From Phycisphaerae bacterium (lineage in GTDB: Bacteria > Planctomycetota > Phycisphaerae > UBA1845): a stretch of DNA of 5,114 nucleotides. The stretch is from positions 1 to 5,114 of the forward strand of contig JAJDDS010000288.1 of assembly GCA_029260195.1 (NCBI GenBank). Reading direction: 5' to 3'. Position 1 is the first letter of the stretch, and the number at the start of each line of letters is the position of its first letter. The notes below the pieces were generated by a model. The model did not search any database. It had not been told where the DNA came from and was given only the letters and a program-made list of their open reading frames with translations. Of this stretch, positions 1-4,511 are shown piece by piece. The translations under genes were made by a program, and so were the position numbers.

Positions 1-122
1 TTGAATGTAAGGCCTCACGCAAAAACAGAGGCGCAACTTATCCACAAGTTACGCACAGCGCAACACCTAACATATGCCGAACGTTTTGGATGTTCGCCGA
101 GAAACCTAATCAGCGAGATGAT
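1..122. other. short non-coding stretch downstream of the hydrolase gene
   Basis: No convincing gene is visible between the left edge and the stop codon of the minus-strand gene. The stretch is clearly more AT-rich than the rest of the window. It holds a perfect DnaA-box-like 9-mer and a near copy (described separately). It also holds a weak inverted repeat, CGAAC at 78-82 and GTTCG at 92-96, which lacks the U-run of an intrinsic terminator. The neighbouring gene to the left lies outside the window. Confidence 0.5.
38..57 (+). promoter_or_regulatory. tandem DnaA-box-like 9-mers
   Basis: TTATCCACA at 38-46 is an exact match to the consensus DnaA box TTATNCACA. TTACGCACA at 49-57 matches 8 of 9 positions in the same orientation. 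The two starts are 11 bp apart, about one helical turn. This could be a DnaA-regulated site or the edge of a replication-linked region. Equally it could be chance, since no further boxes, AT-rich unwinding element or dnaA/dnaN genes are visible here. Confidence 0.3.
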
Positions 123-2963
123 TTAGATGCGATTGCCCTGCGGAGGGACCCCGCCGAGATTGCCCGTCACGCAATTCAAAAACGCGTCGTAGTCGATCAA
201 GTCCGCGTCCCCGTCCCCGTCGCCATCGCCGGGTCGGTATTCGTACGCACCCATGTCAATGATCGGCGGATCTCCCGCGCCCGTGTCAGCGGTGGCTGGG
301 TCATCCACGAAACGCCAGTGGCGGGCCAAGTCAACCGTGACCGACGGCGGAACCGCGTCATTGTTCGCCGCGTCGATGCACGGCGAACCAGGCAGCAGTC
401 GGTGACCGGTGCCCGCGAAGAGCGGGTTGTGCTCCGATAGCTCGCCGATGTTGCCATCGCCAGCGAAGCCACCCTGGATACAGGAGAACGTCACCGTTGT
501 GGCCGAACCGTCGTCATGGATTGGCTGGGGAGTGTTGGCCCACAGGACCGCATTGGCAACATCAGTTGTGCTGGCAAAGCTGTGTAGGGCACCACCGGCC
601 TCCTGAGCGGTGTTGTCGACCAGCGTGCAGTTGATCAGCGTCGGATTGCAGCCAGTGTGGCTCTGAATCGCGCCACCCTGCGCGGACGAGTTCCCTCTGA
701 GCAGGCAGTTGATGAGTGTCGGATGACTCGCGTCGTAGTTGTGGATGCCGCCGCCGTACGTGCCGCTCTCGTTGCCCAAGAACGTGCAGCCGATGAGCGT
801 CGGCGTACTACCCGTGCGGTTGTACATCCCGCCGCCGCCGAGAACGGCAGAATTGTCCACAAGCGTGCAGTCGCGCAGCGTCGGTCCGCCCGAAGAATTG
901 TTGACGCCCGCGCCGAGGTCTTCCCAGCTGCCGCCGTTGGCATGGCCGCCGGTGATGGTGAAACCATCGAGAACTGCGGATGCATCGGTTCCGCTACCGG
1001 TCACGACATGGAAGGCGTTGTCGGACGCGTCGCCCACGGTGCCGATGTCGCCACTGAGCACGCTCTGGTACAGCACTATGTCGCGGTCGTCCGGTTCTCC
1101 ACCGCCGGCTTGGCCGCGATACCCGCCGCGGATCGTCACCCCGTTCTTGAGGGGAAAAGTGTCCAGGCGCGCTGTTCCTGGCTTGTAGGTGCCGCCCGCA
1201 ACTCGAATCTCAGCAACGCCGCACTCAACAGCGATCGCCTCCACGAGGTTGTTGCGCGCGGCAGGCCAACTGCGGCCGTCGCCGCCCGGCGGCGCATCGT
1301 CGTCGACGTGGATGACCGGGCATGGCGTTACAACCGTGACTCTGGTGACGCTCTCCGAGACGTGATAGCCGTCATACAGCGACAACCGGATGTCGTACTG
1401 CCCCACGTCGAGTGCAACGTCCATCATGGCGAGGCCGTGTCCCTGCCCAAGCACGGAACCGGGGGCTCCGTCAAGACTCCACTCGTAGTACAGTAGCCTG
1501 CTCCCGTCTGGGTCAGAAGACCCAGAGCCGTCAAGCGTGGCTACGGCCGGTTGGCCGCCGTAGGCAATCACCGTTTGGTCGGCACCCGCATCGGCGACCG
1601 GCGGCTGTCCGAGCATCGGCTCGATATCATCCTGCACCGCCCAGGATGCGTAGTGGTACGGCCAGAGCGGGGCGACTGCGAGTAGGTCGGGCGCAACATA
1701 GGAGTACTCATTGGTCCCGACGAGCGGTTCGATCGCTCGCCTCTCATATGGCACGAGCCACGGGTCATGATCGAGACAACCGGGGTAACCGGGTCCCGGA
1801 AGGAATCCAACAGACCTCATCCATTCGTAGGGGTATGGCAGATGCCCGGTCTCGTAATAATCGAACAAATCCACAAACGTTTCGAACGAGGGGACCTGGA
1901 GACCGGAGTGATACCACGTGTCCACGAACTGGGCCGCACCCCACTCCGGAGACCGCAAATACTGAGACGCGATTAGTGAGGTCAGCCGGCCGATCCATCC
2001 GGGTGCATTGTCCTGGCCAAACGGGTCCCACAAGCAGTTCGGCGTCCCCACTGGACAGGTGGCGCAGCAGCACACGCCCATAAACGAGTGCCCGAGAACG
2101 GCCCTGCTTCCCGCGATGGTCTCGTGAGCGCCGGGGAAAGCGACCGTGAGTGATTTCTGGATGCCGAGTGGCATCAGCGCCCAAAACTGGCCCGAGTTTT
2201 CGTCCCGCGCGTACATACCGACGTACTGATTGACCTTCTGATACACGGGACTGCCGAAGTAGAAGTAAGGGGACGGTACCCTGGTATCAGCCGGGTACCA
2301 GCCCGGCACGGGATCAAAGGCCAGAATGTTGATCTTCGAGATTCGCGCATCATGGGCCTTCTGGTTGGCGAACCAAAGCGCCGACACCCCCCCACGGCTG
2401 AATCCCACCGTGTTCAGAATGACGCCGTCGATGTTGGGATCCGCCGCCGCTTGTGCGAGTACCGGCTCGAGATATAGGTGGGCTTGCTCGATGACCCAGT
2501 TCCACCCTCTGACAGCACCGGGCCTGGCTGGGTCGGCGATGTCCGCTATCCTGATAGCGAGCTCCACGGGCCCGGGCCCACCTTCCGAGCCGACGCCGTT
2601 GACGAAGTGCGTCTTGTGATGCAGCCTGACACCGGAATCCAGCGTTTGAACTTCCTCTCGATGATAGTGATGCAGAGCAGCGAGGCCGTCCTCCTGGCCG
2701 AAGAACTGCCACATTGCGAAGAGACCATTGTGTGCTCCCAGCAGGGTCGGAGGCTGGTCCCAGCGGTAATCCAGCGACCACATATGCTCCGTGCAGTTGG
2801 TTCCACCGAAGTAGACCGTGACGACATAGTACTCCGGAGCGTCTGCCCGTACTTTCGGCCCGCCGACAACAAGCGAGGTCAGCACCGCTGCCCCCAACAA
2901 CGCCGCACGATTCGTAGGAAGGTTTTCCGACCATTTCAGATGCCGGTTACGCTTATCTGACAT
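123..2963 (-). CDS. secreted DUF2235/Tle1-like alpha/beta hydrolase fused to PKD, parallel beta-helix and dockerin-like regions
   Basis: This 946-residue protein is probably exported and cell-surface or extracellular. The start is ATG at 2963 with AGGAG seven bases upstream. Residues 1-40 form a Sec signal peptide: basic N-terminus, hydrophobic 20-34, likely cut after VRA at 38-40. Residues 45 to about 440 resemble DUF2235, the fold of Tle1 type VI phospholipase effectors. Visible motifs are FGGTN (52-56), the nucleophile elbow GFSRG with Ser189, FDPVPG with Asp217, and PGAHETIAG with His280, giving a plausible Ser-Asp-His triad. Residues 454-545 look like a PKD domain. Residues 548 to about 800 form a right-handed beta-helix with four Pmp-like coils (PTL..C....N....GGG). 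A choice-of-anchor-Q-like segment ends in DMGAYEY (903-909). An Asp/Gly-rich dockerin-like repeat (about 912-933) precedes the stop and lacks the usual second half. The fold and triad are inferred from motifs; the substrate is unknown, with lipid esters a guess from the family. The gene is monocistronic here, and its leader is cut off by a group II intron. Confidence 0.88.
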   Translation of the reverse strand: MSDKRNRHLKWSENLPTNRAALLGAAVLTSLVVGGPKVRADAPEYYVVTVYFGGTNCTEHMWSLDYRWDQPPTLLGAHNGLFAMWQFFGQEDGLAALHHYHREEVQTLDSGVRLHHKTHFVNGVGSEGGPGPVELAIRIADIADPARPGAVRGWNWVIEQAHLYLEPVLAQAAADPNIDGVILNTVGFSRGGVSALWFANQKAHDARISKINILAFDPVPGWYPADTRVPSPYFYFGSPVYQKVNQYVGMYARDENSGQFWALMPLGIQKSLTVAFPGAHETIAGSRAVLGHSFMGVCCCATCPVGTPNCLWDPFGQDNAPGWIGRLTSLIASQYLRSPEWGAAQFVDTWYHSGLQVPSFETFVDLFDYYETGHLPYPYEWMRSVGFLPGPGYPGCLDHDPWLVPYERRAIEPLVGTNEYSYVAPDLLAVAPLWPYHYASWAVQDDIEPMLGQPPVADAGADQTVIAYGGQPAVATLDGSGSSDPDGSRLLYYEWSLDGAPGSVLGQGHGLAMMDVALDVGQYDIRLSLYDGYHVSESVTRVTVVTPCPVIHVDDDAPPGGDGRSWPAARNNLVEAIAVECGVAEIRVAGGTYKPGTARLDTFPLKNGVTIRGGYRGQAGGGEPDDRDIVLYQSVLSGDIGTVGDASDNAFHVVTGSGTDASAVLDGFTITGGHANGGSWEDLGAGVNNSSGGPTLRDCTLVDNSAVLGGGGMYNRTGSTPTLIGCTFLGNESGTYGGGIHNYDASHPTLINCLLRGNSSAQGGAIQSHTGCNPTLINCTLVDNTAQEAGGALHSFASTTDVANAVLWANTPQPIHDDGSATTVTFSCIQGGFAGDGNIGELSEHNPLFAGTGHRLLPGSPCIDAANNDAVPPSVTVDLARHWRFVDDPATADTGAGDPPIIDMGAYEYRPGDGDGDGDADLIDYDAFLNCVTGNLGGVPPQGNRI
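566..884 (-). repeat. tandem 27-residue beta-helix coil repeats (about 81 bp period)
   Basis: Within the large secreted protein, four consecutive coils begin with PTL at residues 694, 721, 748 and 774. The spacing is 27, 27 and 26 residues, i.e. 81, 81 and 78 bp. Each carries a Cys five residues after the Pro, then an Asn and a Gly-Gly cluster. This is the ladder pattern of right-handed beta-helices and of chlamydial polymorphic membrane protein repeats. The fourth coil is followed by degenerate coils. Confidence 0.75.
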
Positions 2964-2975
2964 GTTTTGTCTCCT
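2962..2975 (+). other. intron target site (IBS2 and IBS1, 5' exon)
   Basis: The 14 bases left of the intron are the 5' exon contact site: IBS2 at 2962-2968 and IBS1 at 2970-2975. On the opposite strand these bases are the Shine-Dalgarno and the first two bases of the start codon of the secreted hydrolase gene. The intron therefore sits antisense in a translation initiation region without destroying it. Confidence 0.7.
2971..2975 (-). promoter_or_regulatory. Shine-Dalgarno of the secreted hydrolase gene
   Basis: AGGAG on the minus strand lies seven bases before the ATG at 2963 and fixes that start. A longer reading frame up to 3179 would run into the intron. The Shine-Dalgarno is the last sequence belonging to the gene: the next base (2976) is the first base of the group II intron. 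Read on the plus strand, the same bases form the intron's IBS1. Confidence 0.85.
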
Positions 2976-3012
2976 GTGCGCCGGGATAAACCGGCGAGGT
3001 GTTGTGAATGAA

Positions 3013-3065
3013 CGAGTCATACGTTGAAGGGTTAGCGGCCCACAGCGGCCCCGAGTCATGCGTTG
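3013..3065 (+). repeat. nested direct repeats in intron domain I
   Basis: CGAGTCATACGTTG (3013-3026) recurs as CGAGTCATGCGTTG (3052-3065), 14 bp with one mismatch and starts 39 bp apart. Between them AGCGGCCC occurs twice, at 3034-3041 and 3044-3051. The repeats lie inside domain I, so a local duplication within the ribozyme is the simplest reading. Transcription factor sites are less likely. Confidence 0.6.
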
Positions 3066-3130
3066 CTGTCCGCAAGGGCAGGGGCGAAGCGTTGACAGGG
3101 GTACGTGCAGGCCGGGTATTGAGCCGCGAA

Positions 3131-3165
3131 AGAACATCCCTCCGGGGCGCCGACGCCGTAGGAGA
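3131..3165 (+). other. exon-binding sites EBS2 and EBS1 of the intron
   Basis: EBS1 is AGGAGA at 3160-3165, in the loop of a stem formed by CGCC (3154-3157) and GGCG (3167-3170). It is exactly complementary to IBS1, TCTCCT at 2970-2975. EBS2 is AGAACAT at 3131-3137 and pairs with IBS2, ATGTTTT at 2962-2968, over seven positions with one G-U. The order EBS2 before EBS1, and IBS2 one base before IBS1, is the order expected in group II introns. The assignment rests on complementarity, not on a folded model. Confidence 0.7.
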
Positions 3166-3336
3166 AGGCGGAAGGCCACACTCGGCGCATCGATATCGCG
3201 AGATGCGACGAGGCCCCGCGCGGTCAGAGACCCCGTGCATGTGCGGAAACACCTCGCGCGAGAACCGGGAGATCCCGCGTTCGCCCGACCCAGGTGACTG
3301 GGCAGGCCGCATCGGGAAGTCTAAGGACGCACGCCG

Positions 3337-3603
3337 ATGATGCACGAACGCGGGAAGTCGGATGGCCCCATAGTACCTGCGAAGTCCCCGAACAACGGTG
3401 TCAGCAATCTGCTCGACCCAAGTCGTCCGATGCTGCTGCCCGCGGAGGGGATGGAGGGAAGGGGGCCAGCCTTGGGGAATCGACGTGCGAGCCGCACCCA
3501 CCGGACACCGTGCCGGATCATCCGGGTGCCACTGGTTCTCACGCCGATACGGCGGCAGGGACTTCGGGTTTTTCATGTTGTTCCCTTCTCCACGTCACCA
3601 CCC
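3337..3603 (+). pseudogene. remnant of the group II intron reverse transcriptase/maturase (N-terminus only)
   Basis: ATG at 3337 (or 3340) opens a frame starting MMHERGKSDGPIVPAKSPNN and continuing to GRGPALGN. This resembles the N-terminal leader of many bacterial group II intron-encoded proteins, where a K-S-D-x-x-V-V-P-x-K block is followed by a GRG..KGN block. Past residue 50 the match becomes patchy and switches frame: fragments like GGRDFGF and SLLHVTT, recalling the 'RFTALLHHVT' stretch before the RT domain, lie in different frames. The sequence then passes directly into domain V. All RT motifs (YADD etc.), the maturase X domain and any endonuclease are absent, against roughly 400-500 residues normally. 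Reading on in frame to the stop at 3753 would run through the ribozyme and is unlikely to be a native product. Recognition is from memory of the family. Confidence 0.65.
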
Positions 3604-3610
3604 GGGGCAG

Positions 3611-3643
3611 GAGCCGGATGCGGTAATTCCGCTCGTCCGGATC
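3611..3643 (+). ncRNA. group II intron domain V (catalytic hairpin)
   Basis: The 33-nt hairpin begins GAGCCGGAT and ends GTCCGGATC. The lower stem forms between 3611-3619 and 3635-3643 with one G-A mismatch. A two-base bulge (TC, 3633-3634) and an upper stem GCGG (3620-3623) with CCGC (3629-3632) follow. The AGC catalytic triad sits at 3612-3614. Length, bulge size and triad fit domain V. The unusual part is the terminal loop TAATT, where a GNRA tetraloop is normal. Confidence 0.85.
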
Positions 3644-3646
3644 TGT

Positions 3647-3680
3647 GCGGGGGGCGGGCCGAAAGGCCCGTCCCTACCGC
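3647..3680 (+). ncRNA. group II intron domain VI with bulged branch-point A
   Basis: GCGG (3647-3650) pairs with CCGC (3677-3680), and GGGGCGGGCC (3651-3660) with GGCCCGTCCC (3665-3674, one G-U pair). A GAAA tetraloop (3661-3664) closes the hairpin. T3675 and A3676 are bulged out. A3676 lies seven bases before the proposed 3' end at 3683, where the lariat branch-point adenosine is expected. Only three bases (TGT) separate it from domain V, as in typical group II introns. Confidence 0.85.
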
Positions 3681-3683
3681 GAC

Positions 3684-3864
3684 TCTCGCTGATCCTGGGG
3701 ATCCACGAAACCACAAGAACGGGGTTGCCTCACCCCATGCCCGGATTGCGTAAAACGGGGTTGGCACCCGTCACGAAAACCGAGCCGGTCCAGGGGGTCG
3801 GTATCCGGTCATCGACGTTTTCGTCTTCCTTGGAGGCCGAAGGTGAATCGATTGCACCACCTCA
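3684..3864. other. spacer between intron and sigma-factor promoter
   Basis: No credible gene. Small inverted repeats occur at 3691-3703 (GATCC/GGATC), 3721-3736 (GGGGT/ACCCC) and 3755-3771 (ACGGG/CCCGT). ACGGGGTTG is present twice, at 3719-3727 and 3755-3763. None has a terminator-like T run. This is the 3' exon side of the intron, so the original promoter of the minus-strand hydrolase gene may lie here; no clear -10/-35 pair was found on the minus strand. Confidence 0.45.
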
Positions 3865-3893
3865 TTGAGCCGGAGCATCGTCGTCAGTACAAT
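3865..3893 (+). promoter_or_regulatory. sigma-70-like promoter of the sigma-factor/kinase operon
   Basis: TTGAGC (3865-3870, 4/6 to TTGACA) and TACAAT (3888-3893, 5/6 to TATAAT) are separated by exactly 17 bases. Transcription would begin near 3900, about 30 bases before the TTG start at 3930. The promoter lies inside the longer reading frame that opens at GTG 3843, an argument against that longer start. It resembles a housekeeping promoter, not an ECF autoregulated one. Confidence 0.5.
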
Positions 3894-3916
3894 ACACTTA
3901 AGAGCTGTGTTTTCCT

Positions 3917-3920
3917 GGAG
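3917..3920 (+). promoter_or_regulatory. Shine-Dalgarno deciding the sigma-factor start
   Basis: GGAG ends nine bases before TTG at 3930. A stronger GGAGG at 3832-3836 sits six bases before GTG at 3843, so two starts compete. Protein length, the family N-terminus and the intervening promoter favour the TTG. Confidence 0.5.
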
Positions 3921-3929
3921 TTACAGCCG

Positions 3930-4511
3930 TTGACAGCGCGACCGCCCGAACATGTGACTCTCCTTCTCACACGCGTGGCACGGGGGGAACGATCCGCTGC
4001 AGAGGAGTTGCTGCCGTTGGTCTACGACAATCTCCGAGCCCTGGCGGGAAGCTACTTCCGGCACGAGTCTCCCAACCACACACTTGTGCCCACCGCCGTA
4101 GTGCATGAGGCCTACGTCAAGCTGGTCGGCGGCGAGCAATCCGGCTGGCAGAACCGGGCGCACTTCTTCGCCGTCGCAGCCAGCGCCATGCGTCAGATTC
4201 TCGCCGATCATGCCCGACGCAAGAAAGCCGCCAAACGTGGAGGCGGTCAGCATCGGGTTACCCTCTCCGGGCTGGTCACGCCGCCGACCGCTGAGAGTCA
4301 GATCGACCTGGTGGCGCTTGATGAAGCGCTGGCCAGACTGGCTGACCTCTATCCGGAGCAGGCCCGAATCACCGAATTGCGGTTCCTGGCCGGACTGCAG
4401 GTCAACGAGGTCGCGGAAATCCTGGGCGTGTCCGAATCCACCATAGAACGTAAGTGGCGAATGGCCAGGGCGTGGCTTCGGAGGGAGCTGAGCGGGACGA
4501 CAATGTCGTGA
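3930..4511 (+). CDS. ECF RNA polymerase sigma factor (TIGR02999 / ECF_sub type)
   Basis: This small sigma-70-family factor directs RNA polymerase to a dedicated promoter set. From TTG at 3930 it is 193 residues, close to the usual 180-195. It begins MTARPPEHVTLLLTRVARGE, close to the family's usual N-terminus. Region 2 spans about residues 20-95, with PLVYDNLRALA, HTLVPTAVVHEAYVKL and the family signature NRAHFFAVAASAMRQILADHAR. A basic linker KKAAKRGGG follows. Region 4 spans about 130-188 with the helix-turn-helix NEVAEILGVSESTIERKWRMARAWL. A longer form from GTG 3843 (222 residues) has a better Shine-Dalgarno, but it adds 29 residues unlike the family and contains the putative promoter. 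No anti-sigma gene is visible. The following kinase gene overlaps the stop, as is common in planctomycetes, so activity is probably linked to kinase signalling. The regulon is unknown. Confidence 0.93.
   Translation: MTARPPEHVTLLLTRVARGERSAAEELLPLVYDNLRALAGSYFRHESPNHTLVPTAVVHEAYVKLVGGEQSGWQNRAHFFAVAASAMRQILADHARRKKAAKRGGGQHRVTLSGLVTPPTAESQIDLVALDEALARLADLYPEQARITELRFLAGLQVNEVAEILGVSESTIERKWRMARAWLRRELSGTTMS

Larger units (their letters stand above)
2976..3683 (+). mobile_element. compact group II intron with a deleted maturase gene
   Basis: A group II intron is a self-splicing ribozyme and retroelement. The 5' end is GTGCG at 2976, matching the GUGYG consensus, followed at once by a first domain I helix (CGCCGG 2979-2984 with CCGGCG 2991-2996). 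Domains I to III occupy roughly 2976-3330. An N-terminal fragment of the intron-encoded protein lies in domain IV. Domain V is at 3611-3643 and domain VI at 3647-3680. The intron ends in AC at 3682-3683, seven bases after a bulged A. Candidate EBS1 (3160-3165) and EBS2 (3131-3137) pair with the bases immediately 5' of 2976, which supports the boundary independently. At 708 bp it is far shorter than introns with a complete RT gene (usually about 1.9-2.5 kb), because most of the RT is missing. Splicing activity is not shown. The subclass is uncertain: the short domain I is IIC-like, but the EBS2/IBS2 pairing and lack of a 5' exon hairpin are not. Confidence 0.85.

Noticed and set aside
78..96. 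Inverted repeat CGAAC/GTTCG as a terminator for the hydrolase gene.
   Set aside because: Only five base pairs, a nine-base loop and no T run on the transcribed side.
1412..2083. A 223-codon plus-strand open frame, and others at 90-440, 657-1496 and 2478-2960.
   Set aside because: All are antisense to the large secreted protein, Arg/Pro/Ser-rich, with no recognisable motif.
2979..2996. A perfect 6-bp hairpin just upstream of the hydrolase Shine-Dalgarno, first read as a regulatory leader hairpin.
   Set aside because: It is better explained as the first domain I helix of the intron beginning GTGCG at 2976.
3092..3122. TTGACA at 3092-3097 as a plus-strand -35 element.
   Set aside because: The -10 candidates at 17-19 bp spacing are poor, and the position falls inside the folded domain I.
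2964..3179. An N-terminal extension of the hydrolase gene to 3179.
   Set aside because: It runs into intron sequence, and the internal ATG at 2963 has a clear Shine-Dalgarno followed by a textbook signal peptide.
2953..3576. A 207-codon minus-strand open frame with a passable Shine-Dalgarno, ending 11 bases into the hydrolase gene start.
   Set aside because: It is antisense to the group II intron and its maturase remnant. Its composition is Arg/Pro/Ser-rich with low G at first codon positions, and it shows no recognisable domain.
3651..3674. A 10-bp GC-rich hairpin with GAAA loop, first read as a REP-type palindrome or a terminator.
   Set aside because: With the outer GCGG/CCGC stem, bulged A and adjacent domain V it fits domain VI of a group II intron; there is no T run.
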